This document shows, piece by piece, positions 1-8,436 of a stretch of DNA of 64,000 bases. Numbering within the stretch: position 1 is the first letter of the stretch; each line of letters opens with the position of its first letter. A model generated the notes under the pieces. It ran no database searches. It had not been told where the DNA came from and was given only the letters and a program-made list of their open reading frames with translations. The DNA comes from Pantoea sp. GTDB lineage: Bacteria > Pseudomonadota > Gammaproteobacteria > Enterobacterales > Enterobacteriaceae. The translations under genes were made by a program, and so were the position numbers. The stretch spans positions 1-64,000 of the forward strand of contig NZ_JAPWKD010000012.1 of the NCBI RefSeq assembly GCF_028283705.1, in the 5' to 3' direction.

Positions 1-307
1 GGCCTACGGCGGTCATGTCGGCCAGGCGGGTGAGATTCTGCACGGGAAAGTCTCGTCAATTACCCATGATGGCATCGGCATGTTTGCCGGCCTGAGCAAT
101 CCGCTGCCGGTCGCGCGTTATCACTCGCTGGTTGGCAGCAATACCCCCGCTGAACTGACGGTAAATGCCAGCTATAACGGCATGGTGATGGCTGTGCGCC
201 ACGATGCCGACCGCGTGTGCGGTTTCCAGTTCCATCCTGAATCTATTCTGACCACCCAGGGCGCACGTTTGTTAGAACAAACGCTGGCCTGGGCGCTGGC
301 GAAGTAA
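1..307 (+). CDS. trpG: Anthranilate synthase component II, glutamine amidotransferase (5' end outside window)
   Basis: This is the C-terminal part of the class I glutamine amidotransferase that supplies ammonia to TrpE for anthranilate synthesis, the first step of tryptophan biosynthesis. The open frame runs from base 2 to a TAA at 305-307. The FHPESI motif near the end carries the catalytic His and Glu of the triad; the nucleophilic Cys lies upstream of the window. The residues match the amidotransferase half of E. coli TrpGD closely, but here the protein stops and trpD starts separately 10 bases on, so the two activities are not fused. The identification is firm; only the start is missing. 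Confidence 0.95.
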   Translation, partial: AYGGHVGQAGEILHGKVSSITHDGIGMFAGLSNPLPVARYHSLVGSNTPAELTVNASYNGMVMAVRHDADRVCGFQFHPESILTTQGARLLEQTLAWALAK

Positions 308-317
308 TAGGGAGATA

Positions 318-1319
318 ATGATGCAAGCTATTCTGGAAAAACTTTATCAGGCCCAGACACTGACCCAGGCCGAGAGCCATCAGCTGTTTAGCGCCATTAT
401 TACCGGCCAGCTGGAACCGACCCAACTGGCAGCCGCGCTAATCGCCATGAAAGTACGTGGCGAGCGCCCGGAAGAGATCGCCGGTGCCGCCTCCGCGCTG
501 CTGGAAGATGCCAAACCCTTCCCGCGTCCGGATTACACCTTTGCCGATATCGTCGGCACCGGTGGCGATGGCAGCAACAGTATCAATATTTCCACTGCCA
601 GTGCTTTTGTCGCGGCCACCTGTGGGCTGAAAGTGGCGAAACATGGCAACCGCAGCGTGTCGAGCAAGTCCGGTTCGTCCGACCTGCTGGCAGCGTTCGG
701 CATCAATCTGGATATGCCCGCAGAACAGGCGCGGCGTGCGCTGGATGATTTGAATGTGTGTTTCCTGTTTGCCCCGCAGTATCACAGCGGTTTCCGCCAT
801 GCGATGCCGGTGCGTCAGCAGCTAAAAACCCGCACGCTGTTTAACGTGCTCGGCCCATTGATCAATCCGGCGCGTCCACCGCTGGCGGTGATCGGTGTCT
901 ACAGTCCGGAGCTGGTGCTGCCCATCGCCCAGACGCTGAAAGTGCTTGGCTATCAGCGTGCAGCTGTGGTGCATGGCGGCGGTATGGATGAGGTTGCGCT
1001 GCACAGTCCGACCCAGGTAGCGGAACTGCGTGACGGTGAAATCACCGGTTATCAGCTAACCCCGGAAGACTTTGGTTTCCGTTATCACGACAAAGAAGCC
1101 CTGGCGGGCGGCACTCCGGAAGAAAACCGTGACATTCTGACGCGTTTACTCCAGGGTAAAGGCCAGCAAGCCCACGAGGAAGCCGTGGCGGTCAACGTGG
1201 CGATGTTGCTGAAAGTATTTGGTAATGAAGATTTGCGTGACAATGCGCAGCGTGCCCTTACCGCGATTCGCAGCGGCCAGGCATACGAACGCGTTGTCGC
1301 CCTGGCAGCGAGAGGATGA
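318..1319 (+). CDS. trpD: Anthranilate phosphoribosyltransferase
   Basis: TrpD transfers the phosphoribosyl group of PRPP to anthranilate, the second dedicated step of tryptophan synthesis. The 333-residue protein has the PRPP-binding [11 protein letters not shown] motif at residues 80-90 and the [13 protein letters not shown] segment around 108-120. Two adjacent ATG codons (318 and 321) follow a GGGAG ribosome site, so the start is uncertain by one codon. It is a stand-alone enzyme here, whereas in E. coli it is the C-terminal half of a TrpGD fusion. It lies in the trp operon, with 1 base between its TGA and the trpC start. Confidence 0.97.
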   Translation: MMQAILEKLYQAQTLTQAESHQLFSAIITGQLEPTQLAAALIAMKVRGERPEEIAGAASALLEDAKPFPRPDYTFADIVGTGGDGSNSINISTASAFVAATCGLKVAKHGNRSVSSKSGSSDLLAAFGINLDMPAEQARRALDDLNVCFLFAPQYHSGFRHAMPVRQQLKTRTLFNVLGPLINPARPPLAVIGVYSPELVLPIAQTLKVLGYQRAAVVHGGGMDEVALHSPTQVAELRDGEITGYQLTPEDFGFRYHDKEALAGGTPEENRDILTRLLQGKGQQAHEEAVAVNVAMLLKVFGNEDLRDNAQRALTAIRSGQAYERVVALAARG

Positions 1320-1320
1320 G

Positions 1321-2688
1321 ATGAGCATTAAGGGAACCGTGTTAGAAAAAATTGTGCTGGATAAAGCCGTATGGGTGGAAGCGCGCAAAACACAGCAACC
1401 ACTGACGACCTTCCAGAACAGCCTGCAACCGGCCGAACGCCATTTTTACGATGCGCTGCGCGGCACGCGTACCGCTTTTATTCTGGAATGTAAGAAAGCG
1501 TCCCCGTCGAAGGGTTTGATTCGCGACGACTTTGATCCCGCCACCATCGCTGGCGTCTATCGTCATTATGCTTCTGCGGTATCAGTGCTGACCGATGAGA
1601 AATACTTCCAGGGCAACTTCGAATTTCTGCCCATCGTCAGTGCAGCGATTACCCAGCCGGTACTGTGCAAAGATTTTATCATCGACCCTTACCAGATTTA
1701 CCTGGCACGTCATTATCAGGCCGATGCCATCCTGCTGATGCTGTCAGTGCTGGATGATGATCAGTATCGCCAGCTGGCTGCCGTGGCCCATAGCCTGAAA
1801 ATGGGCATTCTGACTGAAGTCAGCAATGAAGAAGAGCTGGAGCGCGCCATTGCACTGGAAGCGAAGGTGGTCGGCATCAATAACCGCGATCTGCGCGATC
1901 TGTCGATTGACCTGAATCGTACGCGCCAGCTGGCCCCCCGTCTCGGCCATGGCGTGACGGTGATTAGCGAGTCCGGCATTCATAACTATGCTCAGGTACG
2001 TGAGCTGAGCCATTTCGCTAACGGTTTCCTGATCGGTTCCGCTCTGATGGAAGAAGACGATCTCAATGCTGCGGTACGTCGCGTGCTGATGGGTGCGAAT
2101 AAAGTATGTGGCCTGACTCGAGCGGAAGATGCCCGCGTCGCGCATGAAGCCGGTGCTATCTACGGCGGCGTGATTTTTGCGGCGGGTTCACCGCGCCAGG
2201 TCAGCACTGAACAGGCCCAGGCGGTGATTGCCGCGGCACCGTTGAAATACGTCGGCGTGTTCCGTAACAACAGTATCAGTGACGTTGTCACGCAGGCGAC
2301 GGCACTCAACCTGTTTGCGGTTCAGCTGCACGGCGATGAAGACCCGACGTTTGTTGCCGAATTACGCCAGACTCTGCCTGCTAATGTGCAGATCTGGAAA
2401 GCGCTGAGCATCAAAGACGCGTTACCCGCACGCGACTGGCCGCACGTCGATCGTTATGTCTTTGATAATGGCCAGGGCGGTACCGGCCAGCGTTTTGACT
2501 GGTCACTGTTGCAAGGCCAGAAGCTGGACAACGTGCTGCTAGCCGGTGGATTAAGCGCCGACAACTGCGTCGAAGCCGCACAGCTCGGTTGTGCGGGTCT
2601 GGATTTCAACTCTGGTGTGGAATCGGCCCCTGGTATTAAAGATGCCAGCAAGATCGCCGCAGTATTCCGCACGTTACGCGCCTATTAA
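1321..2688 (+). CDS. trpC: Bifunctional indole-3-glycerol phosphate synthase / phosphoribosylanthranilate isomerase
   Basis: This 455-residue fusion catalyses two successive tryptophan steps: the Amadori rearrangement of phosphoribosylanthranilate (C-terminal TrpF domain, roughly residues 256-455) and ring closure to indole-3-glycerol phosphate (N-terminal TrpC domain). The synthase motif ECKKASPSKG and the isomerase start NKVCGLTRAEDA are visible. An upstream in-frame extension would run deep into trpD. The start chosen is ATG 1321, giving MSIKGTVLEK, which matches E. coli TrpCF (453 aa) and follows the trpD stop directly. The TrpCF fusion is the usual enterobacterial state. Confidence 0.97.
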   Translation: MSIKGTVLEKIVLDKAVWVEARKTQQPLTTFQNSLQPAERHFYDALRGTRTAFILECKKASPSKGLIRDDFDPATIAGVYRHYASAVSVLTDEKYFQGNFEFLPIVSAAITQPVLCKDFIIDPYQIYLARHYQADAILLMLSVLDDDQYRQLAAVAHSLKMGILTEVSNEEELERAIALEAKVVGINNRDLRDLSIDLNRTRQLAPRLGHGVTVISESGIHNYAQVRELSHFANGFLIGSALMEEDDLNAAVRRVLMGANKVCGLTRAEDARVAHEAGAIYGGVIFAAGSPRQVSTEQAQAVIAAAPLKYVGVFRNNSISDVVTQATALNLFAVQLHGDEDPTFVAELRQTLPANVQIWKALSIKDALPARDWPHVDRYVFDNGQGGTGQRFDWSLLQGQKLDNVLLAGGLSADNCVEAAQLGCAGLDFNSGVESAPGIKDASKIAAVFRTLRAY

Positions 2689-2733
2689 TTTCTCTTGCCC
2701 GCCGGGAGCGGGTTGGATAAGGAAGATGAGAAG

Positions 2734-3924
2734 ATGACGTTACTGAATCCCTATTTTGGCGAATTTGGCGGCCAGTATGTGCCGCAAATCCTGATGCCGG
2801 CTTTGCGTCAGCTGGAGGCCGCGTTTGTCGAGGCTCAGCGCGATCCGGAATTTCAGGCGGAATTTACTGACCTGCTGAAGAACTATGCGGGTCGCCCTAC
2901 CGCACTGACATTGTGCCGCAACCTGACTAAAGGCAGTAAAACCCGCCTGTATCTGAAGCGGGAAGACCTGCTGCACGGTGGCGCGCATAAAACCAACCAG
3001 GTGCTGGGCCAGGCATTACTGGCAAAGCGCATGGGTAAAAACGAAATCATCGCAGAAACCGGAGCCGGTCAGCACGGCGTTGCCTCGGCGCTGGCATGTG
3101 CGTTACTCGGGATGAAGTGCCGCATTTATATGGGTGCGAAGGACGTCGAACGTCAGTCACCAAACGTGTTCCGTATGCGTCTGATGGGGGCCGAAGTTAT
3201 TCCGGTACACAGTGGCTCGGCGACGCTGAAAGACGCCTGTAACGAGGCCCTGCGCGACTGGTCTGGCAGCTATGAAACGGCCCACTACATGCTCGGTACC
3301 GCTGCTGGTCCACACCCGTTCCCAACCATCGTTCGCGAATTCCAGCGTATGATCGGCGAAGAGACCAAAGCGCAGATTCTGGAAAAAGAAGGACGCCTGC
3401 CGGATGCGGTGCTGGCTTGTGTCGGTGGTGGCTCGAACGCTATCGGTATGTTTGCTGATTTTATCGATGAAACCAGCGTTGGCCTGATCGGCGTGGAACC
3501 GGCAGGTCACGGTATCGAAACCGGCGAACACGGTGCGCCGCTAAAACACGGCCGCGTAGGTATCTACTTCGGTATGAAAGCGCCGATGATGCAGACTGAA
3601 GAGGGACAGATTGAAGAATCCTACTCCATCTCTGCCGGTCTCGACTTCCCGTCTGTCGGACCGCAACATGCCCATCTCAACAGCATCGGTCGTGCTGAAT
3701 ATGTGTCGATTACCGATGACGAAGCGCTGGATGCCTTTAAGCAGCTGTCGCGTTCAGAAGGTATTATCCCGGCACTGGAGTCATCTCATGCGCTGGCCCA
3801 TGCGCTGAAGATGATCCGCGAGAATCCGGAAAAAGAGCAATTGCTGGTGGTTAACCTGTCCGGCCGCGGTGATAAAGATATTTTCACCGTTCACGATATT
3901 CTGAAAGCGAAGGGAGAGATCTGA
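2734..3924 (+). CDS. trpB: Tryptophan synthase beta subunit
   Basis: TrpB condenses indole with serine to form tryptophan within the alpha2beta2 complex. The 396-residue protein has the PLP lysine in GGAHKTNQ (Lys86, equivalent to Lys87 of the Salmonella enzyme) and the phosphate-binding glycine loop [10 protein letters not shown]. The start at 2734 ([13 protein letters not shown]) fits the family and follows a GGAAGATGAG ribosome site; an ATG 13 codons upstream is unsupported. Its TGA overlaps the trpA ATG by one base, consistent with translational coupling and equal subunit supply. Confidence 0.97.
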   Translation: MTLLNPYFGEFGGQYVPQILMPALRQLEAAFVEAQRDPEFQAEFTDLLKNYAGRPTALTLCRNLTKGSKTRLYLKREDLLHGGAHKTNQVLGQALLAKRMGKNEIIAETGAGQHGVASALACALLGMKCRIYMGAKDVERQSPNVFRMRLMGAEVIPVHSGSATLKDACNEALRDWSGSYETAHYMLGTAAGPHPFPTIVREFQRMIGEETKAQILEKEGRLPDAVLACVGGGSNAIGMFADFIDETSVGLIGVEPAGHGIETGEHGAPLKHGRVGIYFGMKAPMMQTEEGQIEESYSISAGLDFPSVGPQHAHLNSIGRAEYVSITDDEALDAFKQLSRSEGIIPALESSHALAHALKMIRENPEKEQLLVVNLSGRGDKDIFTVHDILKAKGEI

Positions 3925-4727
3925 TGGAACGTTATAATCAGCTATTTAAACGTCTGTCGGCGAACAAAGAAGGTGCGTTCGTTCCTTTCGTTACCCTCGG
4001 CGATCCCTCGCCGGAGATGTCGCTGAAAATTATTGATGCATTGGTTGCCGGTGGTGCCGATGCACTGGAGTTAGGCATTCCCTTTTCCGATCCACTTGCG
4101 GATGGCCCGACTATCCAGAACGCCACGCTGCGAGCTTTTGCTGCCGGTACCACCACCGCGCAATGCTTCGAAATTCTCGCCAGCGTGCGCCAGAAATACC
4201 CCGACCTGCCGATTGGTCTGCTGATGTACGCGAACCTGGTGTTCAGTAAAGGGATCGATAATTTTTACGCGCAATGTGAAGCTGTGGGTGTGGATTCCGT
4301 GCTGGTGGCAGATGTCCCGGTGGAAGAATCAGCCCCGTTCCGCCAGGCAGCGATGCGTCACAACGTCGCACCAATCTTTATCTGCCCGCCGAATGCCGAT
4401 GATGACCTGCTGCGCGAGATCGCTTCACATGGCCGTGGCTACACTTATTTTCTGTCACGCGCCGGGGTAACCGGTTCAGAAAACCGCGCTCACGTGCCGC
4501 TGCAGCATCTGATCGACAAACTGCATGAATACCATGCTGCGCCGCCATTGCAGGGGTTCGGTATCTCAGAACCCGGTCAGGTGAAAGAAGCGGTAGCGGC
4601 CGGTGCGGCCGGTGCGATTTCGGGATCGGCGATTGTGAAGATCATCGAACGTAACCTTAACCAACCTGATGTGATGCTGAACGAGCTGCAAACCTTTGTC
4701 AGCAATCTGAAAGCCGCCACCCGTTAA
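3924..4727 (+). CDS. trpA: Tryptophan synthase alpha subunit
   Basis: TrpA cleaves indole-3-glycerol phosphate to glyceraldehyde 3-phosphate and indole, which is channelled to TrpB. The TIM-barrel protein has 267 residues, with catalytic Glu49 ([11 protein letters not shown]) and Asp60 (PLADGPT) in place and a GFGISEP phosphate loop near the C-terminus. The ATG overlaps the trpB stop (TGATG). It is the last gene of the trp operon and is followed by a hairpin and T-rich tract. Confidence 0.97.
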   Translation: MERYNQLFKRLSANKEGAFVPFVTLGDPSPEMSLKIIDALVAGGADALELGIPFSDPLADGPTIQNATLRAFAAGTTTAQCFEILASVRQKYPDLPIGLLMYANLVFSKGIDNFYAQCEAVGVDSVLVADVPVEESAPFRQAAMRHNVAPIFICPPNADDDLLREIASHGRGYTYFLSRAGVTGSENRAHVPLQHLIDKLHEYHAAPPLQGFGISEPGQVKEAVAAGAAGAISGSAIVKIIERNLNQPDVMLNELQTFVSNLKAATR

Positions 4728-4735
4728 TGCCCTGC

Positions 4736-4775
4736 CCGCCTTATCCGCTCACGCTGCGGGTAAGGTGGTTTTCCT
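4736..4775 (+). terminator. trp operon terminator
   Basis: A 13-bp inverted repeat with two wobble positions (CCGCCTTATCCGC paired with GCGGGTAAGGTGG, loop TCACGCT) sits 8 bases after the trpA stop and is followed by TTTTCCTTTC. This is the expected form and place for an intrinsic terminator. Confidence 0.8.
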
Positions 4776-4903
4776 TTCTCCCGTCATTATGATCATTTCG
4801 CGTTTTTTCGCTGTGCTGATTTGACCATTTCCCGTTGCCACACCACACTTTAAGCGCACCGTCACATCGCGGTGAAACATCATGTATGACAGGGAGATAA
4901 CCG

Positions 4904-5218
4904 ATGAAACTGTTCAAAATCGTTGCGGGATTGCTGATGGCTGCGGTGATGGCGCTGACGCTCAGCGCTTGTGCACCTACATCGACACAGGAAGGGACCG
5001 GTGGTTATATCGATGACACCGTGATCACGACGAAAGTGAAAACTGAATTGCTGAAGGATGACTCGCTGAAATCAACCGAGATCAATGTAGAAACCTTCAA
5101 AGGTCGGGTGCAGTTAAGTGGTTTTGTCAGTTCACCCCAGATGGCGAACCGTGCGGTGGCCGTTACGCGCAGCGTCGCAGGTGTGAAATCCGTGGTTAAT
5201 AATATGCAAATCAAATAA
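4904..5218 (+). CDS. BON-domain outer-membrane lipoprotein
   Basis: The 104-residue protein begins with a lipoprotein signal peptide (MKLFKIVAGLL...) ending in the lipobox LSAC, so Cys23 would be lipidated. The mature part is essentially one BON domain (YIDDTVITTKVK, then VETFKGRVQLSGFV, ending in VKSVVNNMQIK), as found in OsmY and DolP/YraP, which bind phospholipid at the envelope. A GGGAG site precedes the ATG. The gene lies alone between trpA and ompW; E. coli has yciG-yciF-yciE in this area instead. The fold is clear, the specific function unknown; stress inducibility is only a guess from the family. Confidence 0.88.
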   Translation: MKLFKIVAGLLMAAVMALTLSACAPTSTQEGTGGYIDDTVITTKVKTELLKDDSLKSTEINVETFKGRVQLSGFVSSPQMANRAVAVTRSVAGVKSVVNNMQIK

Positions 5219-5222
5219 GCAA

Positions 5223-5254
5223 TCGGGCGGCCAACAGGTCGCCCGAGTTTTTTG
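5223..5254. terminator. Convergent terminator between the BON lipoprotein gene and ompW
   Basis: TCGGGCGGCC pairs with GGTCGCCCGA around a short AACA loop, followed by GTTTTTTTG on the plus strand. It lies 4 bases after the lipoprotein stop and just beyond the convergent ompW stop, and could serve both. Confidence 0.8.
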
Positions 5255-5260
5255 TCCCGA

Positions 5261-5893
5261 TCAGAAACGGTAACCAACACCAAAGAAGAAAACAAAGGGA
5301 TTAATATTGGTATGGATATTCTGCTGTTCACCAGCCGCTTTAAATTTCACATTGGTATCAATATCCATGTACCACAGTGATGCGTTCAGCATCCAGTCCC
5401 GGTTGATTTGATAATCAACACCAACCTGTCCCGCCACCCCCCATGAATTTTTCATTTTGAGATCGCTCAGCCCGGCATCTTGCCCGGTTTGGTTGAAACT
5501 TTTATCAAAGAACATCGTGTAGTTAATACCCGCACCCACATAAGGCCGGAATTTACTGTTACTGTCTAAGAAATAGTATTGCGCCATCAGCGTTGGCGGT
5601 AGCTGATGGACGGTGGCAATATTACCGGTCGCATTCAGGCCGACTTTGTGTCTGAAAGGCGTAGCCGCCAGCAATTCAATACCAATGTTATCGGTTGCCA
5701 TGTAGGTGAAGGTCAGACCCATCTGGGTGTCATTGCTGACGTTAAATCCCCCCAATCCCAACACATTTTGCGAGCTTTCTGTGGGACGTACCGTTGCGGT
5801 ACCCACACGCATAAAGAAATCACCTGCTTCGTGAGCCAGTGCCAGTTGTGGAATTGCCAGTGCCACCAGCAGCGCGCATTTTGCCAGTTTCAT
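5261..5893 (-). CDS. ompW: Outer-membrane porin OmpW
   Basis: OmpW is an eight-stranded outer-membrane beta barrel. The 210-residue protein has a signal peptide cleaved after ALA (mature start HEAGDFF), the family segment RVGTATVRPTESS, and a C-terminal YRF whose terminal Phe is the usual signal for barrel assembly. A longer frame would start six codons upstream, but ATG 5893 has a perfect AAAGGAGT ribosome site. It is monocistronic. A perfect FNR box lies about 120 bp upstream; ompW is a known FNR target in E. coli. Confidence 0.95.
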   Translation of the reverse strand: MKLAKCALLVALAIPQLALAHEAGDFFMRVGTATVRPTESSQNVLGLGGFNVSNDTQMGLTFTYMATDNIGIELLAATPFRHKVGLNATGNIATVHQLPPTLMAQYYFLDSNSKFRPYVGAGINYTMFFDKSFNQTGQDAGLSDLKMKNSWGVAGQVGVDYQINRDWMLNASLWYMDIDTNVKFKAAGEQQNIHTNINPFVFFFGVGYRF

Positions 5894-6013
5894 ATTCACT
5901 CCTTTGCCCATTTGTTATTGATGTAGTGACGAAGTTTGTGGCAAGAGATCTATCGCGTTTCTTGACAAATTGCATCTGAATCATTTCAGATAAATCACTT
6001 ATAAAACAATGAA

Positions 6014-6027
6014 TTGATTCAGATCAA
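6014..6027 (-). promoter_or_regulatory. FNR box upstream of ompW
   Basis: TTGATTCAGATCAA is a perfect match to the FNR consensus TTGAT-N4-ATCAA. It is centred 127 bp upstream of the ompW ATG. On the minus strand a TTATCT that could act as -10 lies at 5988-5993, placing the box near -41.5 in a class II arrangement. A second inverted repeat, ATCTGAA-N4-TTCAGAT, lies at 5974-5991 and overlaps that -10. The box is seen directly; activation of ompW is inferred from the E. coli case. Confidence 0.75.
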
Positions 6028-6141
6028 TTTTGGCGTTACAGCAGGAAATAAAAATCTGCTTGCGAAAATTTCGCGCCGTGATTACTTTGCTGAACTCTGC
6101 CGTTGATTTTGGTTCGATGCTTAGGAGAAGCGGGCGATCAA

Positions 6142-6558
6142 ATGAGCGATTCATCCAACCCTTGTATGACCTGTGGCGCCTGCTGCGCCCATTTCCGAGT
6201 GTCTTTCTATTGGGCCGAAGCTGACGATGCTGGCGGTGCGGTACCGGTGGAATTAACTGAGCCTTTAAGTCTGCTGATGCGCAATATGCGTGGCACGAAC
6301 GCGCGTACGCCGCGCTGTGTGGCGTTGCAGGGCGAAATTGGTGGTTGTGTCTCATGTGGCATCTATCAACAGCGCCCGTCACCCTGTCGTGAGTTTGCGA
6401 TGTCAGGCGAGCACGGTGTACTGAACGAAGCCTGCGATCGGGCCAGGGCGCGCTATGGTTTGCCCGCGCTTTTTTGCCCATCTTTACCAGACATGACAGA
6501 AAGTTATCCTAATGCGGGTGCCAGCATGCCCGCAGAACATGTACAATCGCCGGGTTAA
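6142..6558 (+). CDS. YkgJ-type cysteine-cluster protein
   Basis: The 138-residue protein carries the CxxCGxCC signature of the YkgJ / Fe-S or zinc-chelating family at residues 8-15 (CMTCGACC), with further conserved cysteines in [27 protein letters not shown] and NEACDRAR. The start at 6142 (MSDSSNPC) is preceded by TTAGGAGAAG; an in-frame ATG 13 codons earlier lacks a ribosome site. The bound metal and role are not known for the family. The gene is divergent from ompW and sits ahead of yciC. Confidence 0.85.
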   Translation: MSDSSNPCMTCGACCAHFRVSFYWAEADDAGGAVPVELTEPLSLLMRNMRGTNARTPRCVALQGEIGGCVSCGIYQQRPSPCREFAMSGEHGVLNEACDRARARYGLPALFCPSLPDMTESYPNAGASMPAEHVQSPG

Positions 6559-6567
6559 TTAACCCGG
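6550..6567. promoter_or_regulatory. Perfect 18-bp palindrome between the cysteine-cluster gene and yciC
   Basis: CCGGGTTAATTAACCCGG is a perfect palindrome covering the last codons and TAA of the upstream gene and ending 7 bases before the yciC ribosome site AAGGAG. There is no T-run after it, so it is not a standard terminator. A TACAAT just upstream (6542-6547) could be a -10, which would make this an operator. The palindrome is certain, the role is not. Confidence 0.5.
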
Positions 6568-6585
6568 TTCCTTCAAGGAGTGTAC

Positions 6586-7320
6586 ATGTCTATCACGGCA
6601 AGCTCGTTATACCGTGACACAGGAAATTTTCTGCGCCATCAGCTGATTACTGTTGTGCTGATGGCGTTGCTTACCTCGTTTATTACCGTGATTATCGGCC
6701 ATGCCCTGACCCCCGGTGCCGACCAGTTGTCACTGCTGAGTCAGAGTGATGACAGCGCATCCTCGCTGTTTGAGCTGGTACAGAATATGTCGCCGGATCA
6801 ACAACGCATTTTGCTGCGCGCTTCCGCTGCCGGTACCTTTGCGGCGCTGGTGGGCAACACCCTGCTGCTGGGCGGCATGCTATGCCTGATCCCGATGGTC
6901 TCGGCGGGTCTACGTGTCAGCGCCCTGCGTGCTATTGGTGCTTCCGCACCATTGCTGCCGAAATTGCTGCTGCAAACCTTTTTAATCACTTTACTGGTTC
7001 AGCTTGGCTTTATGGTGCTGATGGTGCCTGGCGTTCTTTTGGCGATCCTGTTCTCGCTGGCACCGGTGATGCTGGTCAGTGAAAAGATGGGTGTGATGCG
7101 CGCCATGCGCGCCAGCATGCGTATGGCCTGGAAAAACGTCAAACTGATCGCCCCGGCCATCATTGTCTGGTTGCTGGCTAAAATCGCGCTGATGTTCTTC
7201 TTTTCTTCGCTGACGGTGCTGCCCGCCAATGTGGCTTCTGTGGTACTGAATGCACTGGGGAACCTGGTTTCCGCCATTCTGATTATCTATTTGTACCGGC
7301 TCTATATGCTGTTACGTTAA
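6586..7320 (+). CDS. yciC: Inner-membrane protein YciC (UPF0259)
   Basis: YciC is a polytopic inner-membrane protein of unknown molecular function. This 244-residue copy starts [15 protein letters not shown], like the 247-residue E. coli protein, behind AAGGAG at 6575-6580. A long hydrophobic segment at the N-terminus and clustered hydrophobic stretches (about residues 83-110, 125-165, 185-240) suggest around six membrane helices. It is followed by yciB, as in E. coli. A GTG two codons upstream is an alternative start but places the ribosome site wrongly. Confidence 0.92.
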   Translation: MSITASSLYRDTGNFLRHQLITVVLMALLTSFITVIIGHALTPGADQLSLLSQSDDSASSLFELVQNMSPDQQRILLRASAAGTFAALVGNTLLLGGMLCLIPMVSAGLRVSALRAIGASAPLLPKLLLQTFLITLLVQLGFMVLMVPGVLLAILFSLAPVMLVSEKMGVMRAMRASMRMAWKNVKLIAPAIIVWLLAKIALMFFFSSLTVLPANVASVVLNALGNLVSAILIIYLYRLYMLLR

Positions 7321-7327
7321 GGATTAT

Positions 7328-7344
7328 GGCGCTCATTGAGCGCC
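7328..7344 (+). other. Hairpin between yciC and yciB
   Basis: GGCGCTC pairs with GAGCGCC around an ATT loop, 7 bases after the yciC stop. Only TTAATT follows, so it is more likely an attenuating or 3'-end-protecting stem than a full terminator. Confidence 0.5.
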
Positions 7345-7372
7345 TTAATTGCCGCCCCTGACTGGATATCCT

Positions 7373-7912
7373 ATGAAGCAGTTACTCGATTTTCTTCCAC
7401 TGGTCGTGTTCTTCATTTTCTACAAGCTCTACGACATTTTTGTCGCCTCCGGCGCACTGGTGGTTGCCACCGGCATTGCGCTGATCGTCAGCTGGGTGCT
7501 GTACCGCAAGCTGGAGAAAATGACCATCTTCACTTTCGTGCTGGTGGCAGTGTTCGGCACTCTGACGTTGGTGTTCCACAACGATGAATTCATCAAGTGG
7601 AAAGTGACGGTGATCTATTCCCTGTTTGCGCTGGCATTGCTCTACAGCCAATGGTTTATGAAACAACCGCTGATTCAGAGCATGCTGGGGAAAGAGTTGC
7701 AGTTACCGGATGGTGTCTGGCGACGTCTGAATGTGGCCTGGGCCATTTTCTTCCTCGCCTGCGGTCTGGCAAATATTTATGTTGCATTTTGGTTATCACA
7801 GGAATTTTGGGTTAACTTTAAAGTGTTTGGTCTGACCGGTCTTACCCTGCTGTTTACCCTGTTAAGTGGCGTGTATATCTGGCGACACATGCCGCAACAA
7901 GAAGAAAAATAA
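7373..7912 (+). CDS. yciB: Inner-membrane septation protein YciB
   Basis: YciB is a small inner-membrane protein linked to cell-envelope synthesis and septation in E. coli and Shigella. The 179-residue length equals that of E. coli YciB. The protein begins [18 protein letters not shown] and has about five hydrophobic helices, with the family segment [21 protein letters not shown]. An earlier in-frame ATG (7349) adds 8 unsupported residues. The stop is followed closely by a strong terminator, so transcription from yciC probably ends here. Confidence 0.95.
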   Translation: MKQLLDFLPLVVFFIFYKLYDIFVASGALVVATGIALIVSWVLYRKLEKMTIFTFVLVAVFGTLTLVFHNDEFIKWKVTVIYSLFALALLYSQWFMKQPLIQSMLGKELQLPDGVWRRLNVAWAIFFLACGLANIYVAFWLSQEFWVNFKVFGLTGLTLLFTLLSGVYIWRHMPQQEEK

Positions 7913-7921
7913 TGAATGATG

Positions 7922-7943
7922 CCCGGCAATTGCCGGGTTTTTT
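7922..7943 (+). terminator. yciB terminator
   Basis: CCCGGCAATTGCCGGG is a perfect palindromic stem followed by six T residues, 9 bases after the yciB stop and upstream of the yciA start. Confidence 0.85.
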
Positions 7944-7980
7944 GGCGCCTGCCGCCATCACCTGCATAAGAACTGAAGCA

Positions 7981-8397
7981 ATGGACGAAAAACACAAATT
8001 GCCGCAAGGCGAAATGGTGCTGCGCACGCTGGCAATGCCAGCCGATACCAACGCCAATGGTGATATCTTTGGCGGCTGGCTGATGTCGCAGATGGATATG
8101 GGCGGTGCGATTCTGGCGAAAGAGATTGCCGAAGGTCGCGTGGCAACCGTGCGCGTGGATGGTATGAGTTTCCTCAAACCCGTTGCGGTGGGTGATGTGG
8201 TGAGCTGCTATTGCCGCTGTATCCGTACTGGCAACAGCTCCATGACCATCAATGTCGAAGTGTGGATCAAAAAAGTGTCTTCAGAGCCGATTGGCCAGAC
8301 CTACTGTGCCACCGAGGCGGTATTTATCTATGTCGCCATCGACAACACAGGTAAGTCACGCCCGTTGCCACCGGGTAAAGCCAACCTCAGTGATTAA
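7981..8397 (+). CDS. yciA: Acyl-CoA thioesterase YciA
   Basis: YciA hydrolyses a broad range of acyl-CoAs in the cytoplasm. The 138-residue hot-dog-fold protein has the NANGDIFGGWLMSQMD motif that carries the catalytic Asp, and the family segments VRVDGMSFLKPVAVGDVVSC and VEVWIKKVSSEPIG. The start at 7981 (MDEKHKLPQGEMVLRTLAMP) aligns with E. coli YciA (132 aa). The longer frame from 7912 would include the yciB terminator. The ribosome site is weak. Confidence 0.95.
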   Translation: MDEKHKLPQGEMVLRTLAMPADTNANGDIFGGWLMSQMDMGGAILAKEIAEGRVATVRVDGMSFLKPVAVGDVVSCYCRCIRTGNSSMTINVEVWIKKVSSEPIGQTYCATEAVFIYVAIDNTGKSRPLPPGKANLSD

Positions 8398-8404
8398 CCG
8401 CGAT

Positions 8405-8430
8405 AAAAAAAGCGGTCCTCTGACCGCTTT
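8405..8430. terminator. Bidirectional terminator between yciA and tonB
   Basis: AAAGCGGTC and GACCGCTTT form a stem with a CTCT loop. T residues follow on the plus strand, and an A6 run precedes it, which reads as a U-run for tonB on the minus strand. It separates two convergent genes. Confidence 0.85.
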
Positions 8431-8436
8431 CTCATC

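Noticed and set aside
1219..1320. N-terminal extension of trpC by 34 codons
   Set aside because: It lies inside trpD in another frame, and ATG 1321 gives the family N-terminus.
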